DNA of 29,546 nucleotides, taken from contig CDRNVI010000162.1 of assembly GCA_977017575.1 (NCBI GenBank), positions 1 through 29,546 on the forward strand, written 5' to 3'. The notes beneath the pieces were generated by a model. It did not search any database and was not told the DNA's origin. It saw nothing but the letters and a program-made list of their open reading frames with translations. Made by a program: the position numbers and the translations under genes. Below are positions 1 through 7,433 of this stretch, piece after piece (the first letter of the stretch is position 1; the number at the start of each line of letters is the position of its first letter). This stretch comes from Paramoeba atlantica (taxonomy: Eukaryota; Discosea).

Positions 1-255
1 AGAGTTTCATAAATATTTGCCGTATAAATTTTTTACTCAAATTTTTTTATCAAGGAAATCAAAATTAATTTAATGAATTAGCCGTATTTTTGGAATAAAA
101 AAAATTCCATTAAAATATCGAACACATTCATAAAAAAAATTTTAGAACCTAGATAAAAATTAGTAAATAAATTTATATAAAACCAAATATTAAAAACTCA
201 AGAATATTAAAAAATAAAAATTAAATTTATAAAAAGTTTTCAATTCACCTAATTC

Positions 256-300
256 TTTAGTCGATAAATTATGTTTACCCAATTAATAATTTATGTCTAA
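256..300. repeat. Conserved stem-loop, copy 1 (shorter outer stem)
   Basis: The inner stem ATAAATTAT/ATAATTTAT encloses a loop containing TTTACCC. The outer TTTAG/CTAA pairing is shorter here than in the other copies. Fifteen copies of this palindrome occur per unit. Confidence 0.9.
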
Positions 301-458
301 GAATGAAAATTAAAATTAAAATTTAATAGTTTTAAAACTATAAATATAAATTTATAACTTACTAATCATTGAAATTAAAAAAAATAATTTCGAAATGATT
401 TGAAAAGTATAAATTAAAAATTTAAAAGTTTAAAATTTAAAATTAAAATTTAAATTTA

Positions 459-508
459 TTTTTAGTCGATAAATTATGTTTACCCAATTAATAATTTATG
501 TCTAAAAA
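459..508. repeat. Conserved 50-bp stem-loop, copy 2
   Basis: The outer stem TTTTTAG/CTAAAAA is followed by a small unpaired step, the inner stem ATAAATTAT/ATAATTTAT and a loop with TTTACCC. This is the standard form of the repeat. Confidence 0.93.
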
Positions 509-510
509 CT

Positions 511-829
511 AAAGAACAAGCATAGTTTAGTCTTATTCCGTGTTAAGTCCTCAACCCTTAAGTCGGACTTGTCACTACATTTTATATTCTAACTTTATTT
601 ACTTAAAATTAACCTAAGAATAAATTTTAGAGTATAAAGCTGAATATATTCCACTGACCCTCGACCTAGTTCATTTTTATCTTTACTTATTTTTATTTTC
701 ACAATAGCAATAGAAAAACTAATTTATTTTTTATAATTTTATTAAACTTTTTTTTATTTACTTTAGCTCCTTGAACACAATAATCCGCAAAACTAAATCT
801 AAAAGATTAATTAAAAATTATGAAAATAA
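511..829. repeat. Element A, copy 1 (~320-bp dispersed repeat)
   Basis: The stretch matches 3358-3680 over its whole length with few differences, matches 7434-7626 over its first ~190 bp, and resembles 7627-7885 more loosely. It contains a small AAGTCC/GGACTT hairpin. It ends in a foldback in which the sequence around TATTAAACTTTT pairs with AAAGATTAATTA; this last part recurs alone at ~6675-6770. A 71-codon frame starting at a TTG (771) runs out of this repeat into the next hairpin and is not credible as a gene. The element resembles no family I recognise. Confidence 0.85.
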
Positions 830-859
830 AACACAAAAACATCAGTACAAAGTCCTGTA

Positions 860-885
860 TTTTCGCCATTTAAAAATCGCGAAAA
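860..885. repeat. Short hairpin TTTTCGC/GCGAAAA
   Basis: A 7-bp inverted repeat around an A+T-rich loop. It lies just upstream of the nested hairpin at 888-1041. Confidence 0.6.
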
Positions 886-887
886 AA

Positions 888-1041
888 TTTTTACATGCTC
901 TCCAGATTTATTTAATTTTTTATTCACGATTTTATTGGAAAAATAACACTACGAAAGCGATTCAAAAAAATTCGCATCAGTGTTAAATTTCCAACAAAAA
1001 CGGAATAAATAAATTACATAATCTAGAAAGCAATGTAAAAA
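888..1041. repeat. Nested hairpin: outer stem enclosing 79-bp hairpin copy a
   Basis: The outer arms at 888-908 (TTTTTACATGCTCTCCAGATT region) and 1020-1041 are reverse complements with few mismatches. Between them lies the 79-bp hairpin 925-1003, of which three more near-identical copies exist at 12843-12921, 13929-14007 and 14116-14194. Copy a is identical to the one at 12843. The A+T-rich spacers (TTTATT... and ...AATAAA) also pair, so inner and outer hairpins make one long interrupted stem. The outer arms here are unrelated to those around the other three copies. Confidence 0.88.
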
Positions 1042-1073
1042 TTCGTATTAACCTTTTGTCCTTTTACAACTCA

Positions 1074-1117
1074 TTGGGAACACCTCCATTGCCAAAAAAG
1101 TATGGAAGTGCCCCCAA
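1074..1117. repeat. Hairpin TTGGG...TCCAT/ATGGA...CCCAA
   Basis: The arms TTGGGAACACCTCCAT and ATGGAAGTGCCCCCAA pair with a few mismatches. It is a diverged counterpart of the hairpins at 1314-1380 and 2156-2192. Confidence 0.8.
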
Positions 1118-1186
1118 ATTCTGTTGGAAAAGTAGCACTAAAAAATTTGAAATTTGAAAAGATTTTTTACATGTTCTCACGATGTG

Positions 1187-1258
1187 TTTTCTGTTGGAAA
1201 ATTAACTGTGTTTACTTGAAAAATAGCAAAGTAACACATGTTAAATTTCCTACAGAAA
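1187..1258. repeat. Hairpin with TTGGAAAA/TTTCC arms in tandem unit 1
   Basis: The arm CTGTTGGAAAATTAACTGTG (within 1187-1217) pairs with the arm ending TTTCCTACAG at 1229-1258. The inner part, AACTGTGTTTACTT against AAGTAACACATGTT, is private to this tandem family and still complementary. Further copies lie near 1610-1679 and 2031-2100. Confidence 0.85.
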
Positions 1259-1313
1259 TCACGATCTGGAGATCAAAGTAAAAACTCCAGTATCCTCGTC
1301 CTTTTGCAACCCA

Positions 1314-1380
1314 TTTGGGTGGGTACCATCCAAAAAATGATGGAAAACACCATCCGAAAAAAAGATGGAAACCCACCAAA
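1314..1380. repeat. Branched hairpin with TGGGTGGGT/ACCCACC stem
   Basis: Arm 1314-1330 pairs with 1364-1380. Two further CCATC/GATGG pairs inside allow either one long stem or two small hairpins on a common base. The tandem copy is at 1735-1801, and a shorter version lies at 2156-2192. Confidence 0.85.
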
Positions 1381-1393
1381 TTCTGTTGGAAAA

Positions 1394-1432
1394 ATGACGG
1401 TAAATTTTCAATTTACAAATATTTTTCGTCAT
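1394..1432. repeat. Hairpin ATGACG/CGTCAT with inner TAAATT/AATTTA
   Basis: Two nested perfect pairings are seen. The copy at +421 is identical. Confidence 0.8.
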
Positions 1433-1496
1433 GTTTCTCGCTGATTATGTAAAACGTCGAAGAAAACGACTTCTATAAAAATACTTCTGCCGGAAA

Positions 1497-1527
1497 AAAG
1501 CTCAAAACAGCGCATTTTTTTCGGCAG
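1497..1527. repeat. Hairpin CTGCCG/CGGCAG
   Basis: A 6-bp G+C-rich stem continues into an A-tract/T-tract pairing. It is repeated at +421. The CTGCCGG start is shared with the twin hairpin at 5703-5863. Confidence 0.8.
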
Positions 1528-2251
1528 GCGGCATTTTTAAAAAGTCACTTTCTCCGAGGTTTTTCGACAAAACATCGAAAACATTTTTTACATGATCTGC
1601 AGATGTATTTTTTTGTTGGAAAATTAACTGTGTTCGCTTGAAAAATAGCAAAGGAACACATGTTAAATTTCCTACAAAACTACGATCTGGAGATCAAAGT
1701 AAAAACGATAGTATCCTTGTCCTTTTGCAACCCATTTGGGTGGGTACCATCCAAAAAATGATGGAAAACACCATCCGAAAAAAAGATGGAAACCCACCAA
1801 ATTCTGTTGGAAAAATGACGGTAAATTTTCAATTTACAAATATTTTTCGTCATGTTTCTCGCTGATTATGTAAAAACGTCGAAGAAAACGACTTCTATAA
1901 AAATACTTCTGCCGGAAAAATCTCAAAACAGCGCATTTTTTTCGGCAGGCGGCATTTTTAAAAAGTCACTTTCTCCGAGGTTTTTCGACAAAACAGCGAA
2001 AACATTTTTTACATGATCTGCAGATGTATTTTTTTGTTGGAAAATTAACTGTGTTCGCTTGAAAAATAGCAAAGGAACACATGTTAAATTTCCTACAAAA
2101 CTACGATCTGGAGATCAAAGTAAAAATTATAGTATCTTTGTCCTTTTGCAACTCATTGGGGCACCACCAAAAAAATGATGGAAACACCCCAAATTTTGTT
2201 GGAAAATGACACTGAAATTTTCAATTTGCAGATTTATTTTTTACAACTTTT

Positions 2252-2273
2252 CGTCGATTTCTAACAATCGTCG
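2252..2273. repeat. Short hairpin CGTCGATT/AATCGTCG
   Basis: An imperfect 7-bp stem with a six-base loop, directly after the tandem region. Confidence 0.65.
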
Positions 2274-2302
2274 TAGAAAATGACTTTTTTTCCTTTTTTT
2301 TA

Positions 2303-2376
2303 CACGATTCTGTTGGAAAATGACAGTGTAAGTCGGTAAAAAAACCTTCCTCACTTTTATTTTCAACAAAAACGGT
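2303..2376. repeat. 74-bp hairpin (type AGTCGGT), copy 1
   Basis: The left arm CACGATTCTGTTGGAAAATG pairs with the right arm ending TTTCAACAAAAACGGT. The inner part AGTCGGT...ACC surrounds an A-run. Copies with few differences are at 2487-2560 and 10546-10619. Confidence 0.9.
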
Positions 2377-2423
2377 TAAAAATAGGGAAAAAAATCTATT
2401 TCTCCGAGGATTTTTAGAAAAAG

Positions 2424-2441
2424 CCAAAATGCTCATTTTGG
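2424..2441. repeat. Perfect hairpin CCAAAATG/CATTTTGG
   Basis: An 8-bp perfect stem with a two-base loop, between two copies of the 74-bp hairpin. Confidence 0.75.
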
Positions 2442-2486
2442 AGAGTTCCAGCTGAAAATGGCCGTTGTGTTCTTCCTTTTTTTTAA

Positions 2487-2560
2487 CACGATTCTGTTGG
2501 AAAATGACAGTGCAAGTCGGTAAAAAAACCTTCCTCACTTTTATTTCCAACAAAAACGGT
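2487..2560. repeat. 74-bp hairpin (type AGTCGGT), copy 2
   Basis: Nearly identical to 2303-2376, including the AAGTCGGTAAAAAAACC centre. A 110-codon minus-strand frame spans both copies and is explained by the duplication. Confidence 0.9.
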
Positions 2561-2624
2561 TAAAAATAGGGAAAAACACAGTGCCCTTTAGCGGACACTC
2601 CAATATGAGATTTTTAACTTCATT

Positions 2625-2672
2625 TTCCGATATGTCATCTGCTTTGTACCAAAATCCGATGGTCGATTATCG
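2625..2672. repeat. ~47-bp direct repeat, left copy
   Basis: It begins TTCCGATATGTCATCT and ends GATTATCG, and recurs at 2791-2837 with a few changes. The second copy runs into the left end of the foldback element at 2818-3188, and the region has a weaker inverted counterpart beyond 3188. Confidence 0.85.
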
Positions 2673-2790
2673 ATAAAAAGAGTTAAAAATTAAAAAATAA
2701 AAAGTTCTATAAATTTTAATTTACCTAATATATAAAATTTATTAACCTTTCTGTTTATTATTTTATGTTTGTTTTCTATGAATGTAACAT

Positions 2791-2837
2791 TTCCGATATG
2801 TTATCTTCTTTGTACCAAAATCAGATGTCGATTATCG
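2791..2837. repeat. ~47-bp direct repeat, right copy
   Basis: Second copy of the 2625-2672 repeat. It overlaps the terminal inverted repeat of the neighbouring foldback element. Confidence 0.85.
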
Positions 2838-3188
2838 TACATGTTCATTACATGAAAACAACATAGATACAATAAACAAGAAAGAATCATTAAAAGTATT
2901 TAATAAAATTATTATAAGATCAATAAATTTTTTTACCCAATCAAAATTAAATTGAACAATAATAAATTATATAAATAATTTTAATAAAAAACATTATATT
3001 TAATTTTACTTTTTTTCGTGGGCTATAATAAAGTGGTATAACCTTTTATTCTCAGCATTTCTTTTAGCGAGTTCCTTTAAATAATGGGAACGCTATAACG
3101 AAATGTTTCCCACGAAAAATAAGAATATATTCTATTTTATTATTATGTTTTCATGTAATGAACATGTACGATAATCAACATCGGATTT
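2818..3188. mobile_element. Foldback (MITE-like) element with ~45-bp terminal inverted repeats
   Basis: The left end 2818-2865 and right end 3144-3188 are reverse complements over about 45 bp, sharing GATTATCGTACATGTTCATT and its complement with few mismatches. The interior has no open frame of note. It is A+T-rich up to a compact branched fold at 3012-3119. Size and ends resemble a non-autonomous foldback or MITE, but I see no clear target-site duplication and no transposase in the window. It could equally be a structured regulatory region or origin. Confidence 0.7.
3012..3119. other. Three-way-junction-like fold closed by an 11-bp perfect stem
   Basis: TTTTTCGTGGG at 3012-3022 pairs perfectly with CCCACGAAAAA at 3109-3119. 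Inside, AATAAAG pairs with CTTTTATT to form one arm, and CATTTC with GAAATG to form the other, which is extended by AGCGAGTTCC/GGGAACGCT. The layout suggests a structured RNA or a DNA cruciform. It lacks tRNA proportions and a usable anticodon or T arm, so I do not call a tRNA. Confidence 0.6.
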
Positions 3189-3357
3189 GAGGTAAAAGAA
3201 CACTCAATCCTTATAGTTGCTTAATCTGTATGTTTTATTACGAAAACAATATAATAAAAAGTAAAATTAAAATAAAATGAAAATTAAAATTAAAATTTAA
3301 ATTTATTTTTAGTCGATAAATTATGTTTACCCAATTAATAATTTATGTCTAAAAATT
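3189..3357. other. A+T-rich spacer with stem-loop copy 3 at 3306-3355
   Basis: No gene is seen. The conserved 50-bp stem-loop (TTTACCC loop) ends the stretch directly before element A copy 2, the same arrangement as at 459-511 and 7382-7434. Confidence 0.85.
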
Positions 3358-3680
3358 AAAGAACAAGCATAGTTTAGTCTTATTCCGTGTTAAGTCCTCA
3401 ACCCTTAAGTCGGACTTGTCACTGCATTTTATATTCTAGCTTTATTTACTTAAAATTAACCTAAGAATAAATTTTAAAGTATAAAGCTGAATATATTCCA
3501 CTGACCCTCGACCTAGTTCATTTTTATCTTTACTTATTTTTATTTCCACAATAGCAATAGAAAAACTAATTTATTTTTTATAATTCTATTAAACTTTTTT
3601 TTATTTACTTTAGCTCCTTGAACACAACAATCCGCAAAACTAAATCTAAAAGATTAATTAAAAATTATGAAAATAAAATA
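3358..3680. repeat. Element A, copy 2
   Basis: Nearly identical to 511-829 with scattered substitutions. As in copies 1 and 3 it directly follows a 50-bp stem-loop, so stem-loop plus element A may be one composite unit. Confidence 0.88.
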
Positions 3681-3810
3681 GATACAAAATCAAAGTTTTT
3701 AAGCCTCGTCTTAGAATAAATAAAAACTTATCTAAATTCACCAACTCTATTTTTTATAAAAAAATATAAAAATATGAGTCGGATGATTTTAGAGAGTTTA
3801 TGTTTATTCT

Positions 3811-3888
3811 GAAGCTCCTGTATTCATCACATGAATGTTCTGATCAGGAGTTTGTATAGGGTTTTTAACCCTACAAACCTACAGCTTC
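3811..3888. other. Cloverleaf-like fold
   Basis: GAAG at 3811 closes with CTTC at 3885-3888. CTCCTG/CAGGAG (3815-3820 with 3845-3850) encloses ATTCAT/ATGAAT. The next arm pairs TTTGTA-AGGGTT with AACCCTACAAA (about 3851-3878). All stems are perfect or nearly so. It is not a tRNA by arm lengths. It could be a structured RNA or a cruciform. Confidence 0.6.
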
Positions 3889-3923
3889 AAAACATGAATG
3901 AATTGAATAACATTTTCAATGTC

Positions 3924-3975
3924 CTGTGCTTACTGGCTCTGATTGGATAAATCTTATCAGATGCACAGAGCACAG
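3924..3975. other. Two-step hairpin CTGTGCT...TCTGAT/ATCAGA...AGCACAG
   Basis: The outer 7-bp stem (3924-3930 with 3969-3975) and inner 6-bp stem (3938-3943 with 3956-3961) are both perfect. A smaller ATTGAA/TTCAAT hairpin precedes it at 3902-3919. Confidence 0.65.
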
Positions 3976-4291
3976 TGTATTCAAATTCATCGTTCCTATT
4001 ACTCTCTGTTTCTTTGGTTCATTCTAAGTGAAGTTCTGTTGTTTGGCTCGTTACTTTACGTACTCAACTATACAAACTTAACTTCTCTTGAATTCATTCC
4101 TTTTCACTTTTTACCTTTAGAATTCTCGCAAGCGATCCTTCATTCCTTTTGCTCCTTTAATTTTGTTGCCTTCGACCTAACAAGTGTCGTGGCAAATTCT
4201 TGATTTCTTGCTGCCTCAGGCACGACAGCTAACGCTTGTCTCTACTCGATGGCCGTAAACTGGCACATCTTCGAGAACATCCATCGCCTAT

Positions 4292-4339
4292 ATTCCGTTA
4301 CATTGGCATGAATTTTCATATGCCATCAATGAACGGAAT
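4292..4339. repeat. Hairpin ATTCCGTT...AACGGAAT
   Basis: An 8-bp perfect outer stem is followed inward by a CATTGGCATGA-like arm pairing with TCATATGCCATCAATG, with small bulges. Confidence 0.75.
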
Positions 4340-4504
4340 TTTATTCTTTTCCTATAACCGCTAACACAAACACCTGTTGCTCTTCCTCCATATGCCTAGA
4401 ATCTGTTCATTTCATTCATTTGATCTTAGGCTGTGGAGCCTTTTTCTGCTTAAAAAAGGAAAAAGGGGAGGCAGGTGATTTGGGGGGTAGCGGTTTGAGG
4501 ATGT

Positions 4505-4538
4505 GATGATTCTTGTTTAAAAGAAAAGACGAATCATC
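4505..4538. repeat. Perfect hairpin GATGATTC/GAATCATC
   Basis: An 8-bp perfect stem around a purine-rich loop. Confidence 0.75.
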
Positions 4539-4611
4539 AAAGAATAAAAGATGGGAGTTTTTGTGAGATTTGTAGGAGAGTGCGATGATGTTTCAGCCTT
4601 CTGCTATCCTC

Positions 4612-4719
4612 ATTACTAGTGATGAAGGTTACCCAATGCTTCCCACTAGTATTCGGATTCGCATCCTGCAAACACATGGATGCGATCTGATTTATTTTAG
4701 GGAGCTTCATATTAGTAAT
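4612..4719. other. Nested hairpin ATTACTAGTGATGAAG...CTTCATATTAGTAAT
   Basis: The ~15-bp outer arms pair with few mismatches. Inside lie a GAAG/CTTC hairpin (about 4624-4641) and a strong GATTCGCATCC/GGATGCGATC hairpin (4656-4687), giving a branched fold. Confidence 0.65.
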
Positions 4720-4780
4720 ACTTGTATTTCGCTTAATTATGTTGTTATTTGGACATAATGAATTATGTTTTGATTTAATA

Positions 4781-5036
4781 CGTATGGGCAGGGTAGAGGA
4801 ACGAGGATAGAGGGATAGAGGTAGAGGTTAGAGGTGAACGATGCAGCTGAGATAATGAGATGAGATGGTAAAGGGGAGCTTAGGTACGACACAACGAGGG
4901 CGGGAAGTTGTGTGAGTACCTGGACGCTATATTGAGGTTGGGGCGGAGATGTAGGTGAATGTGTCAAGTATGTGAGATGTGGGACGCATCGTGATGCTTC
5001 AAGGGGAGAGATCTGCGATTAAAAGCTGCCCATACG
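4781..5036. other. ~256-bp domain closed by an 11-bp perfect inverted repeat
   Basis: CGTATGGGCAG near 4781-4791 pairs with CTGCCCATACG near 5025-5036, extended by GATTT/AAATC outside. Inside, AGGTAC...ACAAC and GTTGT...GTACCT form a clean hairpin at about 4881-4922, and GCATCGTGATGC a small one near 4987. The layout resembles a closed structured-RNA domain. The family is not recognised. Confidence 0.55.
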
Positions 5037-5204
5037 AAAATCAAAAAAATAACATCAAAATTTCCCAAAAATAAACAGAGTTAAATTTTATTATCACATA
5101 TTTTTTTAATACCTGTAATTTATTAAATATTTAATTACAAAAATAATTTAAAATATTATCTATAAATAACCGTATAATAAAAAATAGTAGTTAAAAAAAT
5201 TAAA
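5037..5204. other. A+T-rich spacer
   Basis: It holds a diverged relative (about 5104-5165) of the foldback repeat found at 10198-10286 and 11003-11090. Nothing else is seen. Confidence 0.7.
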
Positions 5205-5702
5205 CTTAAATTAAAATTAAAATTTAAAAGTTTTAAAACTATAAATATAAATTTATAACTTATTAATCATTGAAATTAAAAAAAATTAATTTCGAAATGA
5301 TTTAAAAAGTATAAAAATTAAAAATTTAAAAGTTTAAAATTTAAAATTAAAATTTAAATTTATTTTTAGTCGATAAATTATGTTTACCCAATTAATAATT
5401 TATGTCTAAAAATTAGCAAGAAACAAGAATAAAATTAAAATCAAAATTTAACAATTTTAAAACTATAAATATAAATTTATAACTTACTAATCATTGAAAT
5501 TAAAAAAAGTAATTTCAAAATGATTTAAAAAGTATAAATTAAAAATTTAAAAGTTTAAAATTTAAAATTAAAATTTAAATTTATTTTTAGTCGATAAATT
5601 ATGTTTACCCAATTAATAATTTATGTCTAAAAATTTTTACAAAATTAGCAAAAGTAATAAATTAAAATTAAAATTTAAAAGTTTTAAAAGTATAAATTAG
5701 CT

Positions 5703-5863
5703 GGTACAAAAATGGTAAGTTTCTCTGCCGGAAATCCACCGAAAAGACGGTTTTTCCGGCGCAAACTCCAATTTTGTTACCAACCGGTACAAAAAGGGTA
5801 GTCTCCCTGCCGGAAATCCACCGAAAAGACGGTTTTTCCGGAGGGAACTCCCATTTTGTTACC
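5703..5863. mobile_element. Twin G+C-rich hairpin inserted in array unit 3
   Basis: Two ~79-bp hairpins stand side by side (5703-5781 and 5786-5863). Each begins GGTACAAAAA, ends TTTTGTTACC, and shares the inner CTGCCGGAAATCCACCG / CGGTTTTTCCGG. Compared with neighbouring units, the block interrupts the sequence between TATAAATTA (5691-5699) and TAATTTATA (5866-5874), which are themselves complementary, so it sits in the loop of a palindrome. The two hairpins differ in coordinated positions (CGC...versus GGGAG...). It looks like a small insertion followed by local duplication. Confidence 0.8.
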
Positions 5864-6668
5864 TATAATTTATAACTTACTAATCATTGAAATTAAAAAA
5901 AATAATTTCGAAATGATTTGAAAAGTATAAATTAAAAATTTAAAAGTTTAAAATTTAAAATTAAAATTTAAATTTATTTTTAGTCGATAAATTATGTTTA
6001 CCCAATTAATAATTTATGTCTAAAAATTTTAAAGCACAAAATTAAAATTAAAATTTAAAAGTTTTAAAACTATAAATATAAATTTATAACTTACTAATCA
6101 TTGAAATTAAAAAAAATTAATTTCGAAATGATTTGAAAAGTATAAATTAAAAATTTAAAAGTTTAAAATTTAAAATTAAAATTTAAATTTATTTTTAGTC
6201 GATAAATTATGTTTACACAATTAATAATTTATGTCTAAAAATTTTAAAGAATAAAATTAAAATTAAAATTTAAAAATTTTAAAACTATAAATATAAATTT
6301 ATAACTTACTAATCATTGAAATTAAAAAAAATAATTTCGAAATGATTTGAAAAGTATAAATTAAAAATTTAAAAGTTTAAAATTTAAAATTAAAATTTAA
6401 ATTTATTTTTAGTCGATAAATTATGTTTACACAATTAATAATTTATGTCTAAAAATTTTAAAGAATAAAATTAAAATTAAAATTTAAAAATTTTAAAACT
6501 ATAAATATAAATTTATAACTTACTAATCATTGAAATTAAAAAAAATAATTTCGAAATGATTTGAAAAGTATAAATTAAAAATTTAAAAGTTTAAAATTTA
6601 AAATTGAAATTTAAATTTATTTTTAGTCGATAAATTATGTTTACACAATTAATAATTTATGTCTAAAA

Positions 6669-6790
6669 TTTTAATTAAATAATTTTATTAAACTTTTTTT
6701 TATTTACTTTAGCTACTTGAACACTACAGTTCGCTAAACTAAATCTAAAAGATTAATTAAAAATTATAAAAATTAAAAAATAAAAAACAC
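6669..6790. repeat. Fragment of element A inside the array
   Basis: It matches the last ~100 bp of element A (TTATTAAACTTTTTTTTATT to AAAGATTAATTAAAAATTAT) with changes in the middle. Its two ends are complementary, so the piece that travelled is the foldback part of element A. Confidence 0.8.
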
Positions 6791-7433
6791 AAAGAATAAA
6801 ATTAAAATTAAAATTTAAAAGTTTTAAAACTATAAATATAAATTTATAACTTACTAATCATTGAAATTAAAAAAAATTAATTTCGAAATGATTTGAAAAG
6901 TATAAATTAAAAATTTAAAAGTTTAAAATTTAAAATTAAAATTTAAATTTATTTTTAGTCGATAAATTATGTTTACCCAATTAATAATTTATGTCTAAAA
7001 ATTTTAAAGAACAAAATTAAAATTAAAATTTAAAAGTTTTAAAACTATAAATATAAATTTATAACTTACTAATCATTGAAATTAAAAAAAATTAATTTCG
7101 AAATGATTTGAAAAGTATAAATTAAAAATTTAAAAGTTTAAAATTTAAAATTAAAATTTAAATTTATTTTTAGTCGGTAAATTATGTTTACACAATTAAT
7201 AATTTATGTCTAAAAATTTTAAAGAACAAAATTAAAATTAAAATTTAAAAGTTTTAAAACTATAAATATAAATTTATAACTTACTAATCATTGAAATTAA
7301 AAAAAATTAATTTCGAAATGATTTGAAAAGTATAAATTAAAAATTTAAAAGTTTAAAATTTAAAATTAAAATTTAAATTTATTTTTAGTCGATAAATTAT
7401 GTTTACCCAATTAATAATTTATGTCTAAAAACT

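Larger units (their letters stand above)
1..510. other. A+T-rich non-coding start of unit with two copies of the 50-bp stem-loop
   Basis: No gene is visible. Bases 91-107 form a small GGAAT/ATTCC hairpin. A copy of the conserved stem-loop lies at 256-300. Bases 301-508 are one full unit of the ~215-bp family that forms the array at 5205-7431, ending in another stem-loop at 459-508. The rest is A+T-rich low-complexity sequence. Confidence 0.8.
1041..2230. repeat. Tandem repeat, 421-bp period, about 2.5 copies plus a diverged flank
   Basis: The marker ACGATCTGGAGATC recurs at 1261, 1682 and 2103, giving a period of 421. Units run approximately 1161-1581, 1582-2002 and 2003-2230 (partial); 1041-1160 is a diverged relative of the last part. 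Each full unit carries, in order, a hairpin with TTGGAAAATTAACTG arms, a GATCTGGAGATC palindrome, a TTTGGGTGGGT hairpin, an ATGACG/CGTCAT hairpin and a CTGCCG/CGGCAG hairpin. The open frames of 68 and 75 codons are the same repeated segment translated and are not evidence of a gene. Confidence 0.93.
4440..5030 (+). other. Purine-rich (G-rich) strand segment
   Basis: The plus strand has runs such as GGAAAAAGGGGAGGCAGG, GGGGGG and repeated GATAGAGG/AGAGG words, most densely at 4453-4500 and 4791-4880. No other part of the unit shows such strand asymmetry. Such tracts are known to favour R-loops or triplexes, but a role here is inference. Confidence 0.65.
3681..5036. other. Unique, higher-complexity segment without a supported gene
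   Basis: Apart from a short A+T-rich lead-in, this is the longest stretch with none of the dispersed repeat families and with balanced base composition. It holds a run of clean hairpins (3811-3888, 3902-3919, 3924-3975, ~4167-4196, 4292-4339, 4505-4538, 4612-4719) and a domain closed by an 11-bp inverted repeat (4781-5036). Open frames of 86 codons (plus, from a TTG at 3943) and 76 codons (minus) have no recognisable domain. The minus frame merely reflects the pyrimidine-rich strand. I infer that the segment is a candidate functional core (origin or structured RNA), with no proof. Confidence 0.6.
5205..7431. repeat. Tandem array of nine ~215-bp A+T-rich units, each a double foldback
   Basis: Units end in the conserved 50-bp stem-loop at 5363-5412, 5584-5633, 5977-6026, 6192-6241, 6406-6455, 6620-6668, 6952-7001, 7167-7216 and 7382-7431. 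Uninterrupted spacing is 214-221 bp. The rest of each unit is itself a long imperfect palindrome whose centre pairs AATCATT-AAATT with AATTT-AAATGATT and whose flanks (AATTTATAACTT/AAGTATAAATT) also pair. Unit 3 is interrupted by the twin hairpin at 5703-5863, and units 6 and 7 are separated by a ~120-bp piece of element A. Loops vary between CCC and CAC. No coding potential is seen. Confidence 0.95.

Noticed and set aside
771-986. 71-codon basic frame
   Set aside because: It starts at a TTG within element A and ends inside the 79-bp hairpin. The corresponding part of element A copy 2 does not keep the frame's second half.
3012-3119. Possible tRNA (AGTGGTATAA resembles a D loop)
   Set aside because: The closing stem is too long, there is no anticodon arm or T loop in place, and the span exceeds a normal tRNA.
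2818-3188. Calling the 2818-3188 element a classified transposon family
   Set aside because: No target-site duplication is clear, there is no transposase, and there is only one copy per unit.
3943-4203. 86-codon plus frame with a hydrophobic stretch
   Set aside because: It starts from a TTG inside the two-step hairpin at 3924-3975. Hydrophobicity follows from the T-rich composition, and no neighbour supports a gene.
4737-4967. 76-codon minus frame rich in P, S and L
   Set aside because: It is explained by the pyrimidine-rich minus strand of the purine tract.
5205-7431. CRISPR array
   Set aside because: The whole ~215-bp unit is repeated, with no unique spacers and no cas genes.
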